The notes under the pieces: model-generated
Seen by the model: the letters and a program-made list of their open reading frames with translations, nothing else
The model's database searches: none
What the model was told of the DNA's origin: nothing
Made by a program: the position numbers and the translations under genes
Shown: positions 16,901 through 25,082 of the stretch, in pieces
How the letters are laid out: each line of letters starts with the position of its first letter
Position numbering within the stretch: position 1 is the first letter of the stretch
NCBI GenBank assembly: GCA_046483315.1
Contig: JAWODJ010000026.1
Location: forward strand, 15,871-79,870
Origin: PXAP01 sp046483315
GTDB lineage: Bacteria; Bacteroidota; Bacteroidia; Bacteroidales; PUMT01
Direction of reading: 5' to 3'
DNA: 64,000 nt

Positions 16901-17051
16901 AAACCTGTACACTCTTACAAATTATTCGGGCTGGGATCCGGAGGTTTCGCAGGTTGATTACGGACAGTCAAATTCAACCAATTATTATATTGATATGTTC
17001 AACTATCCGAATTACCGTACTTTAACCTTTTCGGTTGAACTGAATTTCTAA
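13923..17051 (+). CDS. SusC/RagA-family TonB-linked outer-membrane transporter
   Basis: Outer-membrane importer for oligosaccharides or peptides, 1042 aa. The signal peptide ends at AWAQ. A CarboxypepD_reg-like domain (VTGQVTSSEDGLGIPGASVVVQGT) is followed by the TonB box region (EEVVITG) and a plug with SusC hallmarks: IRLRGSTNL, PLIIIDGV, DIESIEVVKGAAASALYGSRA, GVINITSKRG. The remainder is a 22-strand-type barrel ending in an aromatic-rich strand with a terminal Phe. The susD frame follows with no gap. The substrate cannot be inferred: no glycoside hydrolase is present in the locus, and the nearest enzyme is a subtilase 4.5 kb on. Confidence 0.95.
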   Translation: MRKIVSLSFIFLFMLASAAWAQERTVTGQVTSSEDGLGIPGASVVVQGTTIGTVTDFDGNYSLQVPSLDEVLVFSFVGLQTREIPIDGRTEIDVELMPDLLRVEEVVITGVAGATPRRKLSVTVDRVGTEQLEALPSTSASTALQGRLSGVTVVQSSGNPGQAANIRLRGSTNLLGDSNPLIIIDGVMMEGNLADVNMDDIESIEVVKGAAASALYGSRAGAGVINITSKRGNVAREGTTSVRVRNEIGFSELPSKIDLAESHPYELADDWQSYNKFTKYQGVTYPEGYEGGRNTEIAGNKRVEFDGYADNPFAVYYDHQDRIFQDGTYFTNYAGVAHNTGQTAIFTSFENTNNSGIVWGTEGSSRQNWRLNADHWFGDNLSLSSSTFVSQNVIDVADGRFTSGWGGGQGSAFFDMLFFEPDTNLDLDAPEGTLLEKYRIHPNHFQTDNGNPLHALYYQDRNLERKILQQSFQGNYFATDWLTFNAAYSLERLNTLNERFRPKGFFTSQQETLGGIYKSSSEVLSQTNSFTANINRAIGDLIVKGKLSYMYEGYNSKFFSVNAADLSVSRINTLNAISGDKTVSSSEVNIRSRNYFAILDMDYLDRYIVSGLFRMDGSSLFGEEHRWNPYYRFSAAYRISEDLQVPGIDEFRIRAAYGTSGQRPGFSYQYETYSISQGFVSKSTIGNTALRPSETKELELGLNMELFGMFDLEVTYADIITEGAFLNVPLPAATGFSYQWQNAADISATAIEATLGIVPFNTENLSWRMNFNFDKITQEVTRLDAAPFRVGPTINDLQVFYIREGEVFGTMYGGDWVRTLAEMEKQLPAGASIDDYVVNADGYVIVKGTEGTINEAAIRLLDEEGEDSFDKIADMNPDFNLSWLNSFNFSNFSLNMLWHWKQGGDVYNQTKQWLFRDERHGEFDQAGKPANEKKVATYYQTFYRVNEPNSYFVEDGTFLKLRELSLFYTLQRPALANMGLNFLGGVKLGIIGRNLYTLTNYSGWDPEVSQVDYGQSNSTNYYIDMFNYPNYRTLTFSVELNF

Positions 17052-17078
17052 ATGAACCAAATACGAAATATTAATAAT

Positions 17079-18671
17079 ATGAAAAAATACTTAAATATTA
17101 CCGGTATTTTAACCATACTCCTGGTTTTTTCATTGCATACAGGCTGTGAGAAACTGGAGGTTGAAAATCTGAATCAGCCCAATATGGCTGATGTGCTTTC
17201 TTCACCGGATGATGTCCGGGGTGTTGTGCAGGATGCTTTTTATGCTTACTGGACAGGCATAAAAGTTTATAATGTCGGGATGACCGCCCAGGTGGCAGCC
17301 GACCAGACCAGCGTAAGCTGGGGTAACTTTGCCTGGCAGGATATGTCTGAAGAGCCAAGAATTGCGTGGAACAACGACCCCGCCTATGGTGAATCAGCTA
17401 TGACCGAGAGCCCCTGGTACGATATGTATGCCCTTATTTCGCAGGTTAACGATGCCCTGTTTGCTATATTCGAGGAGGATATGCAGATAGGACCGGGTGG
17501 TGCAGACAACAATATGATAATTGCCTCTTCCTATTTGTTGCGCGGACTGGCACTGGGGCAGCTGGGAATGGTATTTGACCAGGCCCAGGTTCCCCTGCAT
17601 GACAGTGACCTTACTGCACTTGAGTTTTTACCCTGGAATGTGGTTATTGAGGCGGGGATAGAAGACCTGGAAAGGGCCATCGAGGTGAGCAGTAATAGTA
17701 CCTTTGAATGGGGTGGCGGTGCACTGCCGGGGATTGCTGTTAATCAGACTTTCATCAAGGAGCTGGCAAATTCATATGCCGCCCGGTTCCTTGCGCTGGG
17801 AGCCAGGAACAAGTCCCAGAATGACAACCTGGGCTGGACCGACAAGTACGACTGGACAGATGTTCTTGCTTTTGCCAATAACGGACTTACCGTTGATTTT
17901 GCACCGGTGGGTGACGGTCTGCCATGGGACGGCGGAACATGGTGGGATCTCAACATCAAGTACCTGCGTCAGCCAGGCTGGGGCAGGGTTGATATGAGAG
18001 TTGTCAACCTTCTTGACCCTGATGCTCCCGTTCGTTATCCCACAAATGAGCTGGGTCTGGCAGGTGATCCGCCACAGATACATTCGGGATTAGAACCCGG
18101 AGAGTCCGTATCGGAAGATGAGAGGTTTACTGTAGATTATCAGTTCCTGGCAAGTAATGATTTCCGTCCCGAAAGGGGGGGATGGCACTTTACTCATTAC
18201 CGTCACAGCCGTTATGACTATCCTGCCTCAACAAGTGATGAGGGATATAATATGGGTGAGAGTCGCGGACCACTGTTCGAGCTTAGAGTTTATGACAATG
18301 AGCTTATGAAAGCCGAGGCACTGGTGCGCACTGGTAATGTTGCAGGAGCTGCTGCAATATTGAACAACGGTGGAAATCCGCGCAAAAGCAGGGGTAACCT
18401 GCCCAATGTAGAACATAATGAGCAGGATGTGCTTGATGCCATTTTCTATGAGAGGTATACCGAACTTTTCCATTGCGGATGGATGATCCATTTTCATGAC
18501 ATGAGAAGGACCGATCAGCTTCAGCAGGGAACACCACTGCACTTCCCGGTACCGGGAAGGGAGCTCGAGGCACTGGGGATGGAAGTTTATACCTTTGGCG
18601 GATACAACAATGCCGACGGTGTAAACACATCTGATGGCGGTGACTGGATCAAGCCCTATTACCATTTTTAA
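17079..18671 (+). CDS. SusD/RagB-family nutrient-binding lipoprotein
   Basis: Surface lipoprotein that closes over the SusC barrel and captures the ligand, 530 aa from the ATG at 17079. The frame is open from 17052, adding nine residues (MNQIRNINN) ahead of the signal peptide, which is less likely. The lipobox is SLHTGC with Cys at residue 23. Family features are NLNQPNM after the signal, RG(L)ALGQLG in the TPR-like helical core, FELRVYDNELMKAEALVRTGN, and a late arginine-rich ERYTELFHCGWMIHFHDMRR stretch. The 27-base gap from susC implies translational coupling. Confidence 0.93.
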   Translation: MKKYLNITGILTILLVFSLHTGCEKLEVENLNQPNMADVLSSPDDVRGVVQDAFYAYWTGIKVYNVGMTAQVAADQTSVSWGNFAWQDMSEEPRIAWNNDPAYGESAMTESPWYDMYALISQVNDALFAIFEEDMQIGPGGADNNMIIASSYLLRGLALGQLGMVFDQAQVPLHDSDLTALEFLPWNVVIEAGIEDLERAIEVSSNSTFEWGGGALPGIAVNQTFIKELANSYAARFLALGARNKSQNDNLGWTDKYDWTDVLAFANNGLTVDFAPVGDGLPWDGGTWWDLNIKYLRQPGWGRVDMRVVNLLDPDAPVRYPTNELGLAGDPPQIHSGLEPGESVSEDERFTVDYQFLASNDFRPERGGWHFTHYRHSRYDYPASTSDEGYNMGESRGPLFELRVYDNELMKAEALVRTGNVAGAAAILNNGGNPRKSRGNLPNVEHNEQDVLDAIFYERYTELFHCGWMIHFHDMRRTDQLQQGTPLHFPVPGRELEALGMEVYTFGGYNNADGVNTSDGGDWIKPYYHF

Positions 18672-18713
18672 GATCCGATCAGTTAACGGAAAAAATAATT
18701 TAATTATATAGCT

Positions 18714-19529
18714 ATGAAAATAAAATCAATCAAAATATTGAGTCTTATAATGATTGGGTTTGCTGTCCTGCTCGGATCATGCGAAGAGAAAGATGATTAC
18801 GATTACGGCGCAATAGAACCCATAATCATGAGCCTTAACGGACCGAGTCCGGTTCCCGCACACGGACTTACTGAATTCCCGTACAGATATCATGTTCCCC
18901 ACAGGGGAGGTTCAACATTTGAATGGTCAGTTACCACTTTGCTTGGCGGATCTGCTACAATAGTTCTGGATGATGAATATTCCAGCATTGCTTATATTAC
19001 TTTTGACCAATCATCAGTTGAAGATTTAGCAACAATCTCGGTAACTGAAACTACTATGGGCGGGAAGACAAGCCCGGTATTTACACGTGACATTGTTCTT
19101 GATCCTTTCTGCCCCTATGATATGGATGCATTGGCTGGTGAATGGACAGGAACCAGTGGTGCACATGACCCTGTACTTACTGCATCAACCACAAATAATC
19201 TGAACCAATTGGCATGGGAAGGACTGGCAGGTTTTGTAAACTTTGCCTGGGGTGAGAACTGGACAAGTGGAGGCGGCATTGCCATAATGGAATTCAGTTG
19301 CGGAGATGTGGTTACCATTCCCAATCAGAAGATCGGAGAGACAGACTACCCTGATGTATACCGCATGGAAGGTGAAGGAACTTTTGACCCCGACACCAAA
19401 ACTATCACACTTACATATGAAGTGTTCTATGCTGATGGTGCTGCAAGTGCAGGAGAGTTTACAACGGTACTGACAAAGGATGGTAATAAGAAGTCTGTGG
19501 TACCGGCTGATATACCTGAAAAGAATTAA
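18714..19529 (+). CDS. SusE/SusF-position lipoprotein of unknown fold
   Basis: Lipoprotein of 271 aa (lipobox LLGSC, Cys 23), third gene of the sus locus and 42 bp after susD. The N-terminal half (residues about 35-130) looks like an Ig/PKD-type beta-sandwich (STFEWSVTTLLGG, ATISVTETTMGG). The C-terminal half starts at CPYDMDALAGEWTGTSGA and reads as a lipocalin-like or immunoglobulin-like domain (EGTFDPDTKTITLTYEV). Genes in this position often encode surface glycan-binding proteins. Similarity to SusE proper is not evident, so binding is inferred from context only. A terminator follows at 19549-19582. Confidence 0.75.
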   Translation: MKIKSIKILSLIMIGFAVLLGSCEEKDDYDYGAIEPIIMSLNGPSPVPAHGLTEFPYRYHVPHRGGSTFEWSVTTLLGGSATIVLDDEYSSIAYITFDQSSVEDLATISVTETTMGGKTSPVFTRDIVLDPFCPYDMDALAGEWTGTSGAHDPVLTASTTNNLNQLAWEGLAGFVNFAWGENWTSGGGIAIMEFSCGDVVTIPNQKIGETDYPDVYRMEGEGTFDPDTKTITLTYEVFYADGAASAGEFTTVLTKDGNKKSVVPADIPEKN

Positions 19530-19548
19530 TAATAGCACTTATAAAAGG

Positions 19549-19582
19549 TTAGGGGGTGTACTTACGCTCCCTAATTTTTTTT
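19549..19582 (+). terminator. intrinsic terminator after the susC-susD-lipoprotein genes
   Basis: A 10-bp stem (19549-19558 with 19565-19574, two G-U pairs) and a 6-base loop, followed by eight T residues (19575-19582). It separates the first three sus genes from the second SusD-like gene, which may be expressed only by read-through or from its own promoter. Confidence 0.75.
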
Positions 19583-19634
19583 GAATTTTCCTGAGTGGTA
19601 AATGTGATGTGATAATTCACCTGATAATTATTGT

Positions 19635-20981
19635 ATGCGAATATCTGTGCTGGTCATAATGTTACTTCTGGTGTCATGCGGCGGACTGGAGGATGATGAC
19701 CCGGCAGAAAACCCTGTTGAGGTGATCGGGACATTGCTTGAACAGGCACAGCCGGCACTTGCCATGACGGCGGGAGGGGAGTATGCCCTGTACCCGTCAG
19801 TTTTTATGCAGCAGGTTGCAGGGATTGATGGTGCACTGATGGATATTGACAGATATGATATCAGGCCAGAACATACAGATAAATCATGGAACGCCTTTTA
19901 CCTGAATGTTTTATCAAGTATAAACACCATTATTGAATATTCATCTTCTGCCGGTTATTACAAGGCACGGGGTATGGCCAGGATCATGATGGCTCATTCG
20001 CTTGGCCTGGTTACATCGGCATGGGGTGACGTTCCGTTCTCTGAAAGTTTTTTTACAGATGATATCAGTCTCAGACCTTCATATGACACACAGGAAGAGC
20101 TGTATAACCGGATATTCTCACTTCTTGAAGACGGAATTGATGATATGACCTCATACGGGAACCAGGAGTTTCCCTCAGGTCAGGATATGTTTTTTGGCGG
20201 GGATCATGACAAATGGATCAGGCTGGCCGGATTCCTGAAATTGCGTTACAGCCTTCACCTGTCCGGGAGAACCGGGTATGCAGGACTTACTCAGTTAATT
20301 GAAAATAGAATGTTCCGGCAGGGATCTGATAAGCTTGAAGTTAATTTCTCCGGATTTGAAGATTTTTCTCATCCCCTCTATCAGTATCTGTTAATACATC
20401 CCGGGTCTGCCGGTGCGGGACTCCATCTTGTGAATGATATGAAAGCAGCCGGTGATCCACGGCTGAATGTTTATTTCAAAGCTTCAGATTCGGGTATCAT
20501 TGAAGGATCTGCGGCAGGAGAAGGCAATCAGGATGCCGGTTTGATATCTGCTGAATTTATATCTTCCGGATCACCTGTTGTCCTTGCCTCCTTCACTGAA
20601 CAGAAGTTCATTGAAGCTGAGATATATCTTGAGAATAACATGCTTTCTGAAGCTGTTGAGGCCTTTAATGATGGCCTGCAGTCTTCTCTTGTTGAAAATG
20701 AAGTATTTGTAGAGGAATGGTTTGATCAGCACAAAGCGGTTGACGGACTTACGATTGAAAAAATAATAAGATCCAAATATACAGCATTGTTTTTGCAGGC
20801 TGAAATATGGAACGACTGGAGGAGAACGGGGTATCCCCGGCTGGAGCCTGCAACCGGAAACACCACAAATGATCTCATACCCCGAAGGTTACCATACCCG
20901 GAGAGTGAATATATGTATAATCAGGAGAATGTACCGCCAGATGTTGAAATAACCACACCTGTATGGTGGGATTCAGAATAA
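19635..20981 (+). CDS. second SusD-like (SusD_2 type) lipoprotein
   Basis: Lipoprotein of 448 aa (lipobox LLLVSC, Cys 15). The helical core and the motifs KARGMARIMMAHSLGLVTSAWGDVPFSE, DHDKWIRLAGFLKLRYSLHLS (each spanning part of the TPR-like region) and the late RLPYPESEYMYN are those of the SusD-like 2 group, which differs from the classic SusD upstream. It has no SusC of its own in the window. It is 105 bp after the third sus gene, behind a terminator. It may be an alternative lid for the same SusC, or a relic of a second SusCD pair. Confidence 0.88.
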   Translation: MRISVLVIMLLLVSCGGLEDDDPAENPVEVIGTLLEQAQPALAMTAGGEYALYPSVFMQQVAGIDGALMDIDRYDIRPEHTDKSWNAFYLNVLSSINTIIEYSSSAGYYKARGMARIMMAHSLGLVTSAWGDVPFSESFFTDDISLRPSYDTQEELYNRIFSLLEDGIDDMTSYGNQEFPSGQDMFFGGDHDKWIRLAGFLKLRYSLHLSGRTGYAGLTQLIENRMFRQGSDKLEVNFSGFEDFSHPLYQYLLIHPGSAGAGLHLVNDMKAAGDPRLNVYFKASDSGIIEGSAAGEGNQDAGLISAEFISSGSPVVLASFTEQKFIEAEIYLENNMLSEAVEAFNDGLQSSLVENEVFVEEWFDQHKAVDGLTIEKIIRSKYTALFLQAEIWNDWRRTGYPRLEPATGNTTNDLIPRRLPYPESEYMYNQENVPPDVEITTPVWWDSE

Positions 20982-21100
20982 TGGTTATCTGCAGGGAATA
21001 ATTTTTACTGGCATATACAATATAATTATTGTTTATGGTTTTGCATTATAACATAAAAAAATCTCCTGTGGATGAAGATAATTTGAACTGCAGATTTTTT

Positions 21101-21511
21101 ATGCCTGGTAAAATAATTTACCGGTGCATTATCAGTGGCGCAATGATTCCTGTGTTGTTTTTTTTCTGCTTATCTTGTGTAAGTCCTGAAAAACAAATTA
21201 CCGGCTCGTGGGAGATGGTGGAATATAAGGTAAACGGACATGATGAGCCGGAAGAGATAGAGGTGGAATGGGTGTTTCATAATGATGGCCGGTTTGTCCA
21301 GTCAATATCGATACCTTCCGGAGGAACTCCGGATGAGGCTGCATGGAGCATTGACCCGGAGAAAAAGACACTTACAATTGATTATATTGACAAGCGATCT
21401 GAAGTAATATGGAAAATTGTAAGACTGGAAGATGATACATTGAGGGTAGAATACCGGATACCGGGATTTTTTGTTGAGAGGGAGTTTGTCAGGAAAGGCC
21501 CTCCTGAATGA
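21101..21511 (+). CDS. small lipocalin-like lipoprotein
   Basis: Predicted lipoprotein of 136 aa starting at 21101. The frame is open from 21029 but the first 24 residues are hydrophilic and precede the signal. A start at 21143 is also possible. The lipobox is FCLSC. The mature part starts with KQITGSWEMVEYKVNG and continues as alternating beta strands (FHNDGRFVQS, KKTLTIDYID, DTLRVEYRI), the pattern of the lipocalin-like families common in Bacteroidota. Function unknown. It lies 119 bp after the second SusD-like gene and 61 bp before the subtilase, all on the plus strand. Confidence 0.65.
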   Translation: MPGKIIYRCIISGAMIPVLFFFCLSCVSPEKQITGSWEMVEYKVNGHDEPEEIEVEWVFHNDGRFVQSISIPSGGTPDEAAWSIDPEKKTLTIDYIDKRSEVIWKIVRLEDDTLRVEYRIPGFFVEREFVRKGPPE

Positions 21512-21572
21512 ACACTTCAGGTAAATAATATGTTATTTATTTTACAGTGGAGCTTTCCTTTAAAAATTAATA

Positions 21573-24500
21573 ATGACCCGCATTATAATAACACTTTTAC
21601 TGTTTTTCAGCATCTCGTTTACCGGAGTTTCGCAGAAGGGCTTTGCTGTTTCTTCCGCTTCAGAAGAAAGACTTCAGATAATTTCCAGGCAACATAAAAC
21701 AGAATATGAGCAGCGCAAAAATGAAGCTCTGGAATATGCGGTCATGCACCAGATACCTGTAAAAAGAAAGCTTGATGATGGCAGGGTTATGGAACTTCAG
21801 TACATTGATAAAAACGGGTTACCGGTTTATCATACCACTTTCAATGCCGTGGCTGCGTTCACTGTTTCGACTCACAGGCTGCATCCTGAAGGGGAACTGG
21901 GACTCAACCTGACCGGGAGTAATTACAGGGCAGGGGTATGGGATGCCGGAATTGCTGATACAGCTCACCAGGAATTTTATCAGAGAATTACCTCAAAAGA
22001 CTCTTATGATGAACCTGATGATCATGCCACACATGTTACAGGAACTATTGCCGCGGAGGGTGTGAACTCCGATGCCAGGGGAATGGCTTTCGGGGCAGAT
22101 ATAATAAGCTATGACTGGAATAATTACAAGTCTGATATTGCTAAAGAGGCAGCAGATGGAATGTTGATTACAAATCATTCCTACGGCATTAAACTTGGAT
22201 GGACCAGGGAAGACGGAGAGTGGGAATGGAATGGTGATCCTGATGCAGATGAGGATTACCGTTTTGGTTTTTATAACACGTTTCACAGCCGTTCCCTTGA
22301 TGAGATTGCTTATAATGCTCCCGGTTTACTGATGGTCTGGTCTGCCGGTAATTCCCGTACGGGCGATGGAGACGGCACCAGGGAACCTAACGGGCCTTAT
22401 GACTGCATAGGTCCGGAAGCAATTGCCAAGAATGTACTTGCAGTAGGTGCTGTAAATAAAATTTCAGCCGGATATAATGACGCCTCCGATGTAAAAATGA
22501 CATCATTCAGCAGCTGGGGACCGTCTGATGACGGCCGTGTAAAACCCGACATTGTGGCTCCGGGACAAGGTCTTTTTTCCACGCTTCCTGATGACGGGTA
22601 TGGTACATCAAGCGGCACATCAATGGCTGCTCCTGTTGTTTCCGGATCTTTGATCCTGCTCCAGGAACATTTTCATAACCTTAATGGTCATTATATGCGT
22701 TCCGCGTCGCTTAAAGGTCTGGTGATACACACGGCTTATGATGCCGGGAAGAGCAGGGGGCCTGATTACAGCTTTGGATGGGGTATGCTGAATACCGCTG
22801 CAGCAGCAGATCTGATTTCCAGTGACGATGGTATATCGGTTTTTGTAAAGGAGTTAAGCCTTGATGAGGGTGAAGTGTACGAATTTGAGATCTATTCTGA
22901 CGGTGTATCCGATATAACCGCTACATTGTCATGGACTGATTTGCCGGGAACACCTCCTCCGGCCGATTCGATAAATCCCCCCGATTTGATGCTTGTAAAT
23001 GACCTTGATATAAGGATCACTGATGAGGCGGGGAATATTTATTATCCATGGATACTTAATCCTGATGAACCCGGCGATCCTGCTGAAAAGGGCGATAACT
23101 TCAGGGACAATGTGGAAAAGATACTTATAGAAAATCCTGAACCCAGGAAATACACTGTTACAGTAAGTCATAAGAATGATCTTGCAGCAGGGAGCCAGGA
23201 TTTCTCTCTTGTTTTTTCTTCTTCGTTAGGCCAGCCTCCGGGTCAGACAAGCTTGTACTGGATAGGCGGAGATGGTGACTGGAATGATCCTTTCGGCTGG
23301 TCTTTATCATCAGGTGGAGAACCTGCAGATATTTTACCCGACAGTGATATTAATGTGGTGATAGACGAAAACTCCTTTTCAGATCCTTCCCATATGCTGA
23401 GTCTTGGATCAGATGCAGATTGCCGGTCCTTTTCATGGCTGGCAAAAGAGGGCAACGGGATTGCCTTTAACGGGTACGACATATCAGTCTATGCCGATTT
23501 TACTCTTTCGGGAGGAATCTTTGGCGTGAATGACAGAGGAAGTTTTATTTTCAGGGGTTTATCGGGGAAAATTAATACCGGTAACAATATGGGCGATGCA
23601 TTACGGTTTGTGTTTGACAATGAAGATGGTGAGTGGGAGCTGGTAAGTAATTTAAAAGTGGAAAGCCTGGTTTTAAAAGCCGGAGATGTTCTTCTCTCCT
23701 TCAAAGACATTTATACCGGGAGTTTTACTGTTGAAGGTGAAGAATCCAAGTTTGTTGATCTGTCAGGATCGGATCTCTATCTTTTTACGAATTTTGATTT
23801 GACAGGTGAAAACCTCCGGGTTGAATCTGAGGAACTCAGGGTAATCGTAAATTTAACCGAAAAGGAGAGCATGGCTATATTCAGGGCAGAAAACATCAAA
23901 CTGGCCGGGGTTGAAATAATAAGTGGAACATTCACCATGGTGGGAGACAATGATATCGGGAGACTTGTTAACAGTTCGGTTCTCCATTTACTTGGAAGTA
24001 ACCTGGTCTCCCGGCTGATCCTTGAAAAAGGCTCGGAAACCTGGCTGGATGGCGGTAGTGTACAGGCTGTTTCCGGATTTGAGGTTGAGTCCTCGTCTGA
24101 CAGTATTGTAATGCTGCACTCACTTTCAGCAGAGTCCGCTAAAATTATATATCCTGATTACATTAAACTGTGTTTTGACTACATGGATATATACAATGTG
24201 GAAGCCGACGGTGCAGCGGTTTATTCAGCCGGAGAAAACAGCTTACTCACCGGTAATACATCAGGATGGAAAACAGGGCCTTGTGAAGATATACTTTTTG
24301 CCGGCTTTGATGTTAAATACCCATGTGTACATTCATTAACAAATTTTATTGACAGGAGTGAAGGAGATATAACAAGCTGGTTCTGGGATTTCGGTGACAA
24401 TACCGTGCCTGGCGATACTTCTGTGTCCCGGAACCCTGTTTATACATACAGCTATCCCGGTGAATATGATATAATTCTAACAATATCCAATCCCGATGAT

Positions 24501-25025
24501 TTTACCAGTCTCAGAAGAGAGATAACCATAATTGAGAATACTCTTGCAGAAAATGAGATATTTATTAACACCGAATTGAATAAGTACGTCTCAACCCAGA
24601 CAGCACCATCTTACCAGTGGTATAATGATGGTTTTCCCATTCCGGGTGAAACCGGCAGGACACTTGACAGAGGAGGAGATTACACAGGGGAGATCAGGGT
24701 GCTGCTTGCCGATGATAAATGTAACCGGTTTTCTGAGAAGCTGGTTGTAAGTGTAAATGAGACATACCTGCCGGAAGAAACTCTTTTAATATATCCCAAT
24801 CCGGTTGACAATCTGCTCAATATTGAATTCTCACATTCATATATCGGTCCGCTGTTAATTGAGTTTATTGAAATTTCCGGTAAGGTGATTCACTCATCCG
24901 TGCAGCAGAAATCTGATGTGGTATATATTACCAGTGTGTCCCCGGTCAGCTGGCCCTCCGGTATTTATCTTCTGAGGATCCTGGCAGGGCGGCAGGTCAT
25001 TGTGAAAAACATTATTAAGAAATAG
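21573..25025 (+). CDS. T9SS-secreted subtilisin-like serine protease (S8)
   Basis: Secreted protease of 1150 aa. A signal peptide (about residues 1-20) and propeptide precede the S8 catalytic domain. Its triad is Asp124 (GVWDAG), His151 (DDHATHV) and Ser350 (SSGTSMAAP), with Asn260 in WSAGN for the oxyanion hole. After about residue 420 come a proprotein-convertase-like beta domain, a GGDGDWNDPFGW module, a long beta-rich region, and a PKD domain near residues 910-990 (FWDFGDN, NPVYTYSYPGEYDI). An Ig-like stretch (YQWYNDG) follows. The last 80 residues are a type A T9SS sorting domain (LLIYPNPVDN; GIYLLRI; terminal KK). It is exported by Sec and then T9SS and probably anchored at the surface. 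The position next to a sus locus suggests peptide or glycoprotein use. Confidence 0.92.
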   Translation: MTRIIITLLLFFSISFTGVSQKGFAVSSASEERLQIISRQHKTEYEQRKNEALEYAVMHQIPVKRKLDDGRVMELQYIDKNGLPVYHTTFNAVAAFTVSTHRLHPEGELGLNLTGSNYRAGVWDAGIADTAHQEFYQRITSKDSYDEPDDHATHVTGTIAAEGVNSDARGMAFGADIISYDWNNYKSDIAKEAADGMLITNHSYGIKLGWTREDGEWEWNGDPDADEDYRFGFYNTFHSRSLDEIAYNAPGLLMVWSAGNSRTGDGDGTREPNGPYDCIGPEAIAKNVLAVGAVNKISAGYNDASDVKMTSFSSWGPSDDGRVKPDIVAPGQGLFSTLPDDGYGTSSGTSMAAPVVSGSLILLQEHFHNLNGHYMRSASLKGLVIHTAYDAGKSRGPDYSFGWGMLNTAAAADLISSDDGISVFVKELSLDEGEVYEFEIYSDGVSDITATLSWTDLPGTPPPADSINPPDLMLVNDLDIRITDEAGNIYYPWILNPDEPGDPAEKGDNFRDNVEKILIENPEPRKYTVTVSHKNDLAAGSQDFSLVFSSSLGQPPGQTSLYWIGGDGDWNDPFGWSLSSGGEPADILPDSDINVVIDENSFSDPSHMLSLGSDADCRSFSWLAKEGNGIAFNGYDISVYADFTLSGGIFGVNDRGSFIFRGLSGKINTGNNMGDALRFVFDNEDGEWELVSNLKVESLVLKAGDVLLSFKDIYTGSFTVEGEESKFVDLSGSDLYLFTNFDLTGENLRVESEELRVIVNLTEKESMAIFRAENIKLAGVEIISGTFTMVGDNDIGRLVNSSVLHLLGSNLVSRLILEKGSETWLDGGSVQAVSGFEVESSSDSIVMLHSLSAESAKIIYPDYIKLCFDYMDIYNVEADGAAVYSAGENSLLTGNTSGWKTGPCEDILFAGFDVKYPCVHSLTNFIDRSEGDITSWFWDFGDNTVPGDTSVSRNPVYTYSYPGEYDIILTISNPDDFTSLRREITIIENTLAENEIFINTELNKYVSTQTAPSYQWYNDGFPIPGETGRTLDRGGDYTGEIRVLLADDKCNRFSEKLVVSVNETYLPEETLLIYPNPVDNLLNIEFSHSYIGPLLIEFIEISGKVIHSSVQQKSDVVYITSVSPVSWPSGIYLLRILAGRQVIVKNIIKK

Positions 25026-25047
25026 GTTTCCTTTTTACCGCCTGTTC

Positions 25048-25082
25048 AAAAAAACTTCCTGACGGTGATCTGCTTCAGGAAG
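25048..25082 (-). terminator. intrinsic terminator overlapping the end of the saccharopine dehydrogenase gene
   Basis: An 8-bp stem (25055-25062 with 25075-25082) and a 12-base loop. On the minus strand seven T residues follow (25054-25048). The upstream arm contains the TGA stop codon (25077-25075) and the last codons of the gene, so termination sits directly on the stop. Confidence 0.75.
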
